From Gluconacetobacter entanii (lineage in GTDB: Bacteria > Pseudomonadota > Alphaproteobacteria > Acetobacterales > Acetobacteraceae), in the NCBI RefSeq assembly GCF_003206495.1, contig NZ_NKUF01000014.1:1-64000 (forward strand): DNA of 64,000 nt, in the 5' to 3' direction. Below the pieces are notes generated by a model. The model searched no databases, had not been told where the DNA came from, and saw only the letters and a program-made list of their open reading frames with translations. Both the position numbers and the translations under genes were made by a program. Shown piece after piece: positions 26,588 through 33,711 of this stretch (position 1 is the stretch's first letter; each line of letters starts with the position of its first letter).

Positions 26588-26640
26588 TCAGGGAACGCTG
26601 CCTTTCCAGTCCGAAAGGCGGCCCCCAAAAAACTTTCACC
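26588..26640. repeat. Partial three-way-junction repeat, copy E
   Basis: The bases ggaacgctgcctttcc, ccgaaaggcggcccc and aaaaaactttca match only the second hairpin and right outer arm of the repeat seen in copies A-D. The left arm and first hairpin are missing, and the space they would take is held by the terminator at 26536-26584. It is 18 bp from the cysK stop, again 3' of a minus-strand gene. Confidence 0.6.
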
Positions 26641-26657
26641 CGTTTTCAGACACCCCT

Positions 26658-27647
26658 TCAGACAAGGCCGTTGAACAGCGACGTGGAGAGGTAACGCTCC
26701 GCAAAGGACGGGGCGATGGTGACAATCGTCTTGCCCGCGTTTTCAGGCATCTGGGCCAGTTGCATGGCCGCATGCAGCGCCGCACACGACGAGATCCCCA
26801 CCGGCACGCCATCAAGGCGCGCGCATCGCCGTGCCGCGGCGATCGACTCCCGCTCCGACACCGTCATGATGCCGTCGAGGCTGTGCAGGTCGAGCGTATG
26901 GGGGCAGAAACCGGGGCCGATCCCCTGGATGCCGTGCGGGCCGGGTTCGTCACCGTTCAGGACGGCGCTTTCGACCGGTTCGACGCCAAAGACCTGCAAT
27001 CCCTTCTTGCGCGGCTTCAGGCCATGGGCAATGCCGCTTGCGGTGCCCCCGGTGCCGACACCGGCGACGACAATATCGACCTCGCCACGCGTATCGACCC
27101 AGATTTCCTCCGCCGTGGTGGCGGCATGGATGGCGGGGTTGGCGGGATTGTCGAACTGGCGCGGCATCCATGCGCCGGGCGTGTTCTTCAGGATCGCCTC
27201 CGCCCGGGCGATCGCCCCCGCCATGCCAAGGCGCGCGGGCGTCAGTTCCAGTTGCGCATCCAGAAGGCGCAGCATCTTGCGCCGCTCGACTGACGCCCCT
27301 TCGGGCATGGTGACGATCAGGCGGTATCCCCGCGCCGCCGCGACAAAGGCCAGCGAGATCCCGGTATTGCCCGATGTCGGTTCCACCAGCGTCGTCTTGC
27401 CCGGCGTGATTTCCCCGCGCCGTTCGGCATCCATCACCATCGCGGCGCCGATCCTGTCCTTGACCGAACCAAGGGGATTGAAAAACTCCAGCTTCATCAG
27501 CAGGCGGCTTTTCAGTTCGTCCTCGCGCATCAGGTGGGGCAGTTCCACCAGTGGCGTTCCGCCGACCGTCTCTGTAATCGACCCGTACACCCTGCCGCGT
27601 GGCTGGGCGAAGCCGAATGTCATATCCTGGTCGGTCGAATCATTCAT
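26658..27647 (-). CDS. cysK: Cysteine synthase (O-acetylserine sulfhydrylase)
   Basis: A 329-residue PLP enzyme of the beta-replacement family that makes cysteine from O-acetylserine and sulfide. The PLP Lys is residue 63 in NPLGSVKDRIG, and the substrate loop TSGNTGIS and the phosphate cup GTGGTASG are intact. AGGAG lies eight bases before the ATG at 27647, so the longer frame to 27755 is rejected. It is divergent from an Rrf2-family gene, recalling the CymR-CysK pair that controls cysteine metabolism in Bacillus. The resemblance in arrangement is an inference about regulation only. Confidence 0.95.
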   Translation of the reverse strand: MNDSTDQDMTFGFAQPRGRVYGSITETVGGTPLVELPHLMREDELKSRLLMKLEFFNPLGSVKDRIGAAMVMDAERRGEITPGKTTLVEPTSGNTGISLAFVAAARGYRLIVTMPEGASVERRKMLRLLDAQLELTPARLGMAGAIARAEAILKNTPGAWMPRQFDNPANPAIHAATTAEEIWVDTRGEVDIVVAGVGTGGTASGIAHGLKPRKKGLQVFGVEPVESAVLNGDEPGPHGIQGIGPGFCPHTLDLHSLDGIMTVSERESIAAARRCARLDGVPVGISSCAALHAAMQLAQMPENAGKTIVTIAPSFAERYLSTSLFNGLV

Positions 27648-27694
27648 ACGTCGGACTCCTGTTGGTGGGATCATTGTGGATCGTGCCCCCTGAC

Positions 27695-27731
27695 ATAATC
27701 CACTGTCACGATGAACAGAAGCGTGGATTAT
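27695..27731. promoter_or_regulatory. Inverted repeat in the cysK/Rrf2 divergent region, likely operator
   Basis: ATAATCCAC (27695-27703) and GTGGATTAT (27723-27731) form a perfect 9-bp inverted repeat with 19 bases between the arms. A third GTGGAT lies at 27676-27681. The right arm is directly upstream of the -35 box proposed for the Rrf2 gene, and the left arm is 48 bp from the cysK start. This is where an autoregulating repressor would bind. Confidence 0.55.
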
Positions 27732-27739
27732 CCGGGCAA

Positions 27740-27768
27740 TTGCTGATAAATTCACCGCCAGCTACTTT
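27740..27768 (+). promoter_or_regulatory. Promoter candidate for the Rrf2-family gene
   Basis: TTGCTG (27740-27745) is followed after 17 bases by TACTTT (27763-27768), placing the transcript start about 18 bp before the ATG at 27793. The local sequence is AT-rich relative to the genome. Confidence 0.45.
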
Positions 27769-27792
27769 GTTTCACAAACGGGACCGTACGAT

Positions 27793-28239
27793 ATGCTTCT
27801 TCGGTGTGACAGGACGATGATCGCAATACTGATCATGCTTGACGTGGCATTTCATGCGGGACGCAACGGAACCGTCAGCGCAGCGGACATCGCCGACCGC
27901 GCGAACCTTGCCCGGCGCGGGATCGAACCGCTGTTGCAGACACTGTCACGTTCAGGCCTGCTGGAAAGCATCCGTGGCCCGCGCGGGGGCTATCGCCTTG
28001 GCCGTCCGCGGCGTGACATCCTGCTGTCGGATGTGCTGGAGGTGGTGACGGCGGACGAATCCACCGATGGCGGCCCCACGGGCCAGCTTTTCGAGAAGGT
28101 GATCGAGCCGTGCTGGAAGGAGCTTGACGACATGGTTGAAAAACGATGCCGCAAGCTGACGCTCGATGACCTGGTGAAGCGGGCGGAACATAGCGGCATG
28201 CGCCGCCCCCTGCCCGAACCGATCACCTTTTCCATCTGA
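27793..28239 (+). CDS. Rrf2 family transcriptional regulator
   Basis: A 148-residue winged-helix regulator. Helix-turn-helix residues are ADIADRANLARRGIEPLLQTLSRSGLLES, with the wing GPRGGYRLGRP near residue 75, the hallmark of Rrf2 proteins. The three closely spaced Cys of IscR are absent; only scattered Cys occur (residues 5, about 111 and 123), so an IscR-type iron-sulfur cluster is unlikely. Divergence from cysK suggests a CymR-like role in sulfur control. The start codon is uncertain; ATG at 27817 is an alternative with AGGA very close to it. Confidence 0.85.
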   Translation: MLLRCDRTMIAILIMLDVAFHAGRNGTVSAADIADRANLARRGIEPLLQTLSRSGLLESIRGPRGGYRLGRPRRDILLSDVLEVVTADESTDGGPTGQLFEKVIEPCWKELDDMVEKRCRKLTLDDLVKRAEHSGMRRPLPEPITFSI

Positions 28240-28248
28240 GCCATGCTG

Positions 28249-28301
28249 CCCCCCCTGCACCGGGGGGGACGGGCGCATCCGCCGCGTGCTGCCGCGGATG
28301 C
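28249..28301. terminator. Two GC-rich hairpins between converging genes
   Basis: C7-TGCACC-G7 (28249-28268) and GCATCCGC ... GCGGATGC (28275-28301) are strong stems in the 88-bp gap between the Rrf2 gene and the minus-strand lipoprotein gene. Neither has a run of T, so they may stall transcription or shield transcript ends, not act as classic intrinsic terminators. Confidence 0.45.
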
Positions 28302-28327
28302 CTGTGGTCACAAATCAGTGAGCCGCG

Positions 28328-28783
28328 TTATTTCGCCGCCGTGCCGACGCCCGGTGCCTCGACATGCGCCGTGATGTTCAGCGTATCGCGCGGTTCCTTT
28401 TCCCCACGGATCAGTTGCACACGGAACGTATCATTGCCGGCGTACGCCGTGTTGGGCGTATAGGTCACATAAGTGTGATCGTTATAGTTGTAGATGAAGG
28501 CCTTGCCATGTTCCGGCGCGGGCGACACCCCGAAGGAAGCATAGGCACGGCCATCGGGCTTGCGCACCTCTACCGCGCAGTAGCCGTCATCGCTGCGCAC
28601 CTGCATCGTGGTGGCCTGCGTATCCTTGCCCGTGGTCGTCAGCGGGTCCACATGGCACAGGCCCGACACCTTCATGTAGTTGTAGGGGTTGGGGGGGCCG
28701 CCGAGATTCACAGCCGGCTTGTTCATACATCCGGCGAGCAGAACGCCCGTCGTCATCATCATTGCAGACAGTCGCAGTCGCAC
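28328..28783 (-). CDS. Predicted outer-membrane lipoprotein of unknown function
   Basis: A 151-residue protein that I do not recognise. A short basic start and hydrophobic stretch end in the lipobox LLAGC, so the mature protein should be lipidated at that Cys. The rest is polar and beta-rich with two Cys (SGLCHVD, DGYCAVE) that could form a disulfide, and strands such as HTYVTYTPNTAYAG near the C-terminus. GTG at 28783 is preferred because GGAG lies ten bases upstream and no such site precedes the ATG at 28762. It is divergent from a second secreted unknown across a 326-bp gap. Confidence 0.65.
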   Translation of the reverse strand: MRLRLSAMMMTTGVLLAGCMNKPAVNLGGPPNPYNYMKVSGLCHVDPLTTTGKDTQATTMQVRSDDGYCAVEVRKPDGRAYASFGVSPAPEHGKAFIYNYNDHTYVTYTPNTAYAGNDTFRVQLIRGEKEPRDTLNITAHVEAPGVGTAAK

Positions 28784-29109
28784 TCGATCAGCTCCGCTCT
28801 CTAATAATCGTATCCATCCGGCATGCCCGCCCGGCCCGAACGCACCCGGCGCGGGACACATGCAAGGCGGACTGCCACCGCCCCGCTCTAGAGCAACATG
28901 GCCGCAGGCGAAAGACCTATCCTTGGTGCACACGAGTCGGTGACCATGACGACAGGGCATGCACTTTTTTTGTCCGGGGGCATGTCCCCTCCCTTTTGGC
29001 CGATATCCGATTAGGGTATAGAGCCTTTCAGCATTTCAATTCTGCCGGTTCATGTGGGGCTCCACGGATCCGGCGACACCCACGCCGCAAGATCTGGAGA
29101 ACCGTCCTG
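28784..29109. other. Divergent intergenic region with a promoter candidate for the secreted protein
   Basis: No gene was found in these 326 bp. On the plus strand TTTTGG (28994-28999) and TATAGA (29017-29022) are 17 bases apart, about 85 bp before the next start, and form a plausible promoter. A 10-bp palindrome GCTCTAGAGC occurs at 28885-28894. In-frame open sequence upstream of 29110 does not look like protein. Confidence 0.4.
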
Positions 29110-29649
29110 ATGTCTTTGTCCTTTTGGCGCGCCGCGGCCGCTGGCCTGGCTCTTGCCGGTCTTGTCAATTCCGGCCATGCGCTGGCCGCAGGTCCCTGCT
29201 CCCACTCCCCCGCGCACGAGGCATTCGACGTGCAGGGCCTCAAGAGTGAACTGATGGTCACCGCGCTTTCGTGCGGCGCGCAGGACAAGTACAATAGCTT
29301 CGTCACCAAGTTCCGCCCCAAGCTGGCGAACGAGGAAAAGGTCCTGACGTCCTATTTCCACACCACCTATGGCCGCAGCGCGCAGCGCCAGCATGACGAC
29401 TACATCACGCAGCTTGCGAACGTGCAGTCCGAGCGCGGGCTGAAATCCGGCACCGCCTTCTGCCAGCAGCGCCTGTCGATGTTCGACGAAGTGCAGGTCC
29501 TCGACAGTGCCGCGGACCTGTCGAACTATGCGCAGGCAAAGGACATCCTGCAGCCCGCCTCCTACCTGACCTGCACGGCGCCGAACCATCCCGCGCCCGC
29601 GGCCGCGCGTTCCACCACGCGCTCCACACGCCGCACGGTGCGTAGCTGA
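29110..29649 (+). CDS. Secreted protein of unknown function
   Basis: A 179-residue protein with a clear signal peptide (AAAGLALAGLVNSGHALA, cut near residue 27). The mature part is helical, with four Cys (GPCSH, LSCGAQ, AFCQQ, LTCTAP) that could make two disulfides in the periplasm, and ends in an Ala/Thr/Arg-rich tail. GGAG is ten bases upstream of the ATG. I do not recognise a family. It is followed by its own terminator, so it is probably a single-gene unit. Confidence 0.75.
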   Translation: MSLSFWRAAAAGLALAGLVNSGHALAAGPCSHSPAHEAFDVQGLKSELMVTALSCGAQDKYNSFVTKFRPKLANEEKVLTSYFHTTYGRSAQRQHDDYITQLANVQSERGLKSGTAFCQQRLSMFDEVQVLDSAADLSNYAQAKDILQPASYLTCTAPNHPAPAAARSTTRSTRRTVRS

Positions 29650-29718
29650 TAACGGGTCGCTGATACGGGCACGCCCGGCGGCAATGGCGCAAGATCGCCA
29701 TGGTGCGAACTGAAAAGG

Positions 29719-29747
29719 AAGGCCGGTCCATGCGTCCGGCCTTTTTT
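29719..29747 (+). terminator. Rho-independent terminator after the secreted protein gene
   Basis: AAGGCCGG, a nine-base loop and CCGGCCTT are followed by a run of T (29742-29747). It lies 70 bp after the stop and 90 bp before parE. Confidence 0.85.
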
Positions 29748-29837
29748 GCGTGCATCCCCCGGCGCATCGGGCATTATTGCCGCGCGCAGGCATCCCGGTC
29801 TTGACATCCCACGGTCCGAAGGCACAAAGAACAGTTC

Positions 29838-31868
29838 ATGAACGACGATCTTTTCTCCAAGCCCGCAGCCCAACGCCGGACGCAGGCGCGCAAATCCCGC
29901 GCCCCCGCTGACACCCCACGGGCCGGGAGCGAAGATTACGACGCCAGCGCGATCGAGGTGCTGGAGGGGCTGGAGCCTGTGCGCCGCCGCCCCGGCATGT
30001 ATATCGGCGGCACGGATGAAACCGCCTATCACCACCTGGCGTCCGAAATCCTCGATAATGCGATGGACGAGGCCGTGGCGGGCCATGCCTCGGTCATCGA
30101 TGTGTCGCTGGAGGCCGGGAACTGGCTCACGATCCGCGATAACGGGCGCGGCATCCCGGTCGATCCCCACCCCAAATTCCCGCAGCGTTCCGCGCTGGAG
30201 GTCATCCTGACGACGCTGCATGCGGGGGGCAAGTTCTCCGGCAAGGCCTATGCCACCTCCGGCGGTCTGCATGGCGTGGGATCGTCGGTGGTCAACGCCC
30301 TGTCCGCCCGCATGGAGGTGGAGATCGCGCGCGACCGCACGCTGTGGCAGCAGGTCTATGAACGCGGCGTCCCGCTTGGCCCGGTCGAAGAGGTCGGCCC
30401 GACGCAGAACCGGCGCGGCACGCAGATCCGCTTTGTCCCCGACCCGCAGATTTTCGGCAAGCTCTACTTCTCGCCACTGCGCCTGTACCGGCTGTGCCGG
30501 TCCAAGGCGTTCCTGTTCCGTGGCGTGACCATCCGCTGGTCATGCGATCCGTCGCTGATCAAGGGCACGGACGTCCCGGCGGAGGCCGTGCTGCATTTCC
30601 CCGGCGGCCTGGCCGACAGCCTGCGGGACGAACTGGGCAATACCGCGCTGCTGACGGATATCTGGGCCGGGGATGCGGACCTGCCGACCACGGCGGATGG
30701 CGAAAGCACCGGGCGCATGGAATGGGCCATCGCGTTTGTCGAACGCGGCACGACGGGGCTGTCGTCCTACTGCAACACCATTCCCACCCCCAATGGCGGC
30801 ACGCATGAAACCGGCTTTCGCACGGCCCTGACCAAGGGGCTGCGCAACTGGGGGGAGCAGCGCTCCAACAAGCGTGCGGCCACGATCAATGCCGATGACA
30901 TCATGGGCCTGATCTCCGCCAAGCTGTCGGTCTTCATCCGTGATCCGCAGTTCCAGGGCCAGACCAAGGAGAAGCTGACCAGCAGCGAGGCCAGCCGCCT
31001 TGTGGAGACGGCGCTGCGGGACCGTTTCGACCACTGGCTGGCGGGCAACCCGCCGCAGGCGGACAACCTGCTGGCTGTGGTGATCGAGCGCGCGGAAGAG
31101 CGCCTGCGCCGCAAGGAGATGAAGGACACCCCGCGCAAGAGTGCGACGCGCCGCCTTCGCCTGCCAGGGAAGCTGACGGACTGCACCCGCGAAAACGCCG
31201 CCGAGACGGAAATCTTCCTCGTGGAGGGGGATTCGGCAGGCGGTTCCGCCAAGCAGGCGCGCAACCGCGAGACACAGGCCGTCCTGCCGCTGCGTGGCAA
31301 GATCCTCAACGTCGCCAGCGCCTCGGCGGAGAAACTGCGCGCCAACCAGGAACTGCGCGACCTGGTGGAGGCACTGGGCTGCGGCATTGGCGAACGCTTT
31401 GACGCCAGCCGCCTGCGCTATGGCCGCATCATCATCATGACGGACGCCGACGTGGATGGTGCGCATATCGCGTCACTGCTGATGACGTTCTTCTATCGCG
31501 AACTGCCCGCGCTGATCCGGGGCGGGCATCTCTATCTTGCGCAGCCTCCGCTTTATCGCCTCACGCAGGGGGGCAAGACGGTCTATGCGATGGATGATGC
31601 CGACCGCGAACGCAGGCTGAAGCGCGAGTTCAAGCCCAATGCGAAAGTCGAGGTCTCACGCTTCAAGGGGCTTGGCGAAATGCCGCCATCCGACCTGAAA
31701 CAGACGACCATGGACCCGAAGCACCGCACGCTGCTGAAGGTCGTGACCCCGATGGAGGACAGCAACCTGACACGCGAACGGGTTGAACACCTGATGGGGC
31801 GCAAGCCCGAACTGCGTTTCCAGTTCATCCAGGAACATGCGCGACAGGTGGAAAACCTCGATATCTAA
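29838..31868 (+). CDS. parE: DNA topoisomerase IV subunit B
   Basis: A 676-residue ATPase subunit of topoisomerase IV, which unlinks daughter chromosomes. The GHKL ATP site is seen in EILDNAMDEA, RDNGRGIPVD and GGLHGVGSSVVN. The TOPRIM domain has EGDSAGGSAKQ near residue 465 and TDADVDGAHI near residue 535. The short C-terminus and the lack of a GyrB insert fit ParE. A 30-residue basic lead precedes the conserved start. It is apparently transcribed alone, from a 90-bp upstream gap. Confidence 0.93.
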   Translation: MNDDLFSKPAAQRRTQARKSRAPADTPRAGSEDYDASAIEVLEGLEPVRRRPGMYIGGTDETAYHHLASEILDNAMDEAVAGHASVIDVSLEAGNWLTIRDNGRGIPVDPHPKFPQRSALEVILTTLHAGGKFSGKAYATSGGLHGVGSSVVNALSARMEVEIARDRTLWQQVYERGVPLGPVEEVGPTQNRRGTQIRFVPDPQIFGKLYFSPLRLYRLCRSKAFLFRGVTIRWSCDPSLIKGTDVPAEAVLHFPGGLADSLRDELGNTALLTDIWAGDADLPTTADGESTGRMEWAIAFVERGTTGLSSYCNTIPTPNGGTHETGFRTALTKGLRNWGEQRSNKRAATINADDIMGLISAKLSVFIRDPQFQGQTKEKLTSSEASRLVETALRDRFDHWLAGNPPQADNLLAVVIERAEERLRRKEMKDTPRKSATRRLRLPGKLTDCTRENAAETEIFLVEGDSAGGSAKQARNRETQAVLPLRGKILNVASASAEKLRANQELRDLVEALGCGIGERFDASRLRYGRIIIMTDADVDGAHIASLLMTFFYRELPALIRGGHLYLAQPPLYRLTQGGKTVYAMDDADRERRLKREFKPNAKVEVSRFKGLGEMPPSDLKQTTMDPKHRTLLKVVTPMEDSNLTRERVEHLMGRKPELRFQFIQEHARQVENLDI

Positions 31869-31892
31869 GACGACGGACTGCCTTTAGATTCC

Positions 31893-31975
31893 AAAAGTTT
31901 TTGGTGAAGCTTTTTCCAAAAAGCTTCAAAAGACGCCGCATTTTTCGATCAAAAGGCGGCACCCAAAAACTTTTA
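31893..31975. repeat. Three-way-junction repeat, copy C
   Basis: AAAAGTTTTTGGTG, hairpin GAAGCTTTTT-CC-AAAAAGCTTC (31906-31927), hairpin-like gccgcatttttcgatcaaaaggcggc (31936-31961) and the right arm ACCCAAAAACTTTT follow in order. It lies 24 bp after the parE stop, between parE and the converging nuoM gene. Confidence 0.8.
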
Positions 31976-31980
31976 TCCGT

Positions 31981-32028
31981 AAAAAAAGGACGCCCCACCC
32001 GGCGATACGGTGGCGGCGTCCTTTTTTC
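31981..32028. terminator. Bidirectional terminator between parE and nuoM
   Basis: AAAAAAAGGACGCC and GGCGTCCTTTTTT enclose an inner CCACC/GGTGG stem. T runs are present on both strands, so it can end both parE and nuoM transcripts. It stands directly beside repeat copy C. Confidence 0.85.
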
Positions 32029-32040
32029 CTTGGAGCAGCC

Positions 32041-33558
32041 CTACCCGGCGGCGGTCCGCACCACGGGCGCCACGCTGTCGGAGGCCACGACCGGCGCAGG
32101 CTGCACGAGGCTTGTGACCGTGGGGTTGAACACCCGCAGGAACGTGCCCGGATGGATGCCCATCCACAGCGTCACCACCGCAAGCGGCACCAGCACCGCA
32201 AGTTCCGGCCCCGTCAGGTCCCGCAGCAGGGCGACCATGCCGCCCGCCGCCTGCCCGAACATCACGCGGCGATACAGCACCAGCATGTAGACCGCGCCGA
32301 GGATCATGCTCGACCCGCCAAGGAACGCCAGCCAGAAGGAGACGTGGATCGCGCCGACCATCACCAGCAGTTCACCCACGAACGCCCCGGTGCCCGGCAG
32401 GCCGATATTGGCCATCACGAACAGCATCGTCAGCGTGGCGAGCACCGGCATCTTGTGCGCCACCCCGGCAAAGGCCGAGATTTCGCGCGTTTCCGCCCGC
32501 CACGACACGGCGGAGACACAGAAGAACAGCGCCGCGATCACGATGCCATGCGACAGCATCTGGAAGATCGCGCCATCAATCCCCTCCGGCGTCAGGGTGA
32601 ACAGGCCGATCGCGATCACCCCCATGTGGGAGAAGGAGGAATAGGCAATCACCCGCTTCATGTCCGTCTGCGCCAGCGCGATGATGGCGGCATAGATGAC
32701 GGCCACGACACCCAGCGTCAGGACATAGGGCGCGAACACCCGCGCCGCGTCGGGGAACATCAGCACGCCAAAGCGCAGCAGTCCATAGGCCCCGGCCTTC
32801 GACAGCACGCCCGACAGCATGACGGAGGCAGGCGTCGGGGCCTCGGTATAGGCATCGGGCAGCCACGCATGCAGCGGGAACAGCGGCAGCTTCACCCCGA
32901 ACGCCAGGATGAACCCGGCCAGCAGCCAGCCCTGCATCGAATGGGAGAAGGTGGTGTGCTGCAATGTCGGGATATCGGTGGTGCCCGCCACATTCCACAT
33001 CACCAGCAGCGCGACCAGCATGAACAGCGACCCGCCAAAGGTGAACAGGAAGAACTGTAGCGAGGCCCAGACCCGCTTCGGTCCACCCCACACCCCGATC
33101 ATCAGGCTGCCGGGCAGGAGCGTCGCCTCGTAAAAGACATAGAACAGCACGAGGTCCAGTGCGGAAAACAGGCCGATCAGCGTGGTTTCCAGCAGCAGCA
33201 TCGCGACCATGTAGTCACGCACCCGCGTATTCACCAGCTTCCACCCGCCAATGATGGCAAGCGGGGTGAGGAAGGTGGACAGCAGCACGAACATCAGGCT
33301 GATGCCATCGACGACCGCATGGTACGACACGCCAAAGGCGGAGGCCCATGATGCGCGCTGCTCGAACTGCACCCCGGCATGGGTGGGATCGAACTGCGCC
33401 CACATCACCAGGGACAGGACGAACACGATCGCACTGGTCCACAGCGCCACCCAGCGCGCGGAGGTTTCGACCGCTTCGGTCGTACCTCGCGTCAGCATGA
33501 TGGCCAGAACGCCCCCTAGGGGCAGATATGTGACGAGGGAAAGCAGGATCGGGTGCAC
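32041..33558 (-). CDS. nuoM: NuoM-type antiporter subunit of respiratory complex I
   Basis: A 505-residue membrane protein with about 14 hydrophobic segments, the length of alphaproteobacterial NuoM. The proton-channel residues known from E. coli are present: Glu144 in VFYEATLLPG, Lys223 in FGVKLPLFP and Lys254 in VLSKAGAYG. WLPDAYTEAPTPASV is also typical. No other complex I gene is in view; mutL lies upstream and a terminator and repeat lie downstream. It may be a displaced member of the nuo set or an extra copy. It could pump protons only within a larger complex. Confidence 0.88.
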   Translation of the reverse strand: MHPILLSLVTYLPLGGVLAIMLTRGTTEAVETSARWVALWTSAIVFVLSLVMWAQFDPTHAGVQFEQRASWASAFGVSYHAVVDGISLMFVLLSTFLTPLAIIGGWKLVNTRVRDYMVAMLLLETTLIGLFSALDLVLFYVFYEATLLPGSLMIGVWGGPKRVWASLQFFLFTFGGSLFMLVALLVMWNVAGTTDIPTLQHTTFSHSMQGWLLAGFILAFGVKLPLFPLHAWLPDAYTEAPTPASVMLSGVLSKAGAYGLLRFGVLMFPDAARVFAPYVLTLGVVAVIYAAIIALAQTDMKRVIAYSSFSHMGVIAIGLFTLTPEGIDGAIFQMLSHGIVIAALFFCVSAVSWRAETREISAFAGVAHKMPVLATLTMLFVMANIGLPGTGAFVGELLVMVGAIHVSFWLAFLGGSSMILGAVYMLVLYRRVMFGQAAGGMVALLRDLTGPELAVLVPLAVVTLWMGIHPGTFLRVFNPTVTSLVQPAPVVASDSVAPVVRTAAG

Positions 33559-33711
33559 GTCAGTCTCATCGCCATGAAAGGATGGACCGAACTTAGGGAC
33601 ATTACGGAAATGAAATCCAGCCGCCCGCCGCTCACGTTCTGCCGAGCAGCCCGCCCCGGCACCCCTTACACACCGCCCGCGCGCACCGGAATGGCGGGGT
33701 GCGCCATGGGT

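Noticed and set aside
27793-28239. Assignment of the Rrf2 protein as IscR
   Set aside because: The three closely spaced Cys ligands of IscR are missing, and no isc or suf genes are near.
28762-29109. In-frame extension of the secreted protein upstream of 29110
   Set aside because: It would bury the signal peptide, and it crosses the likely promoter at 28994-29022.
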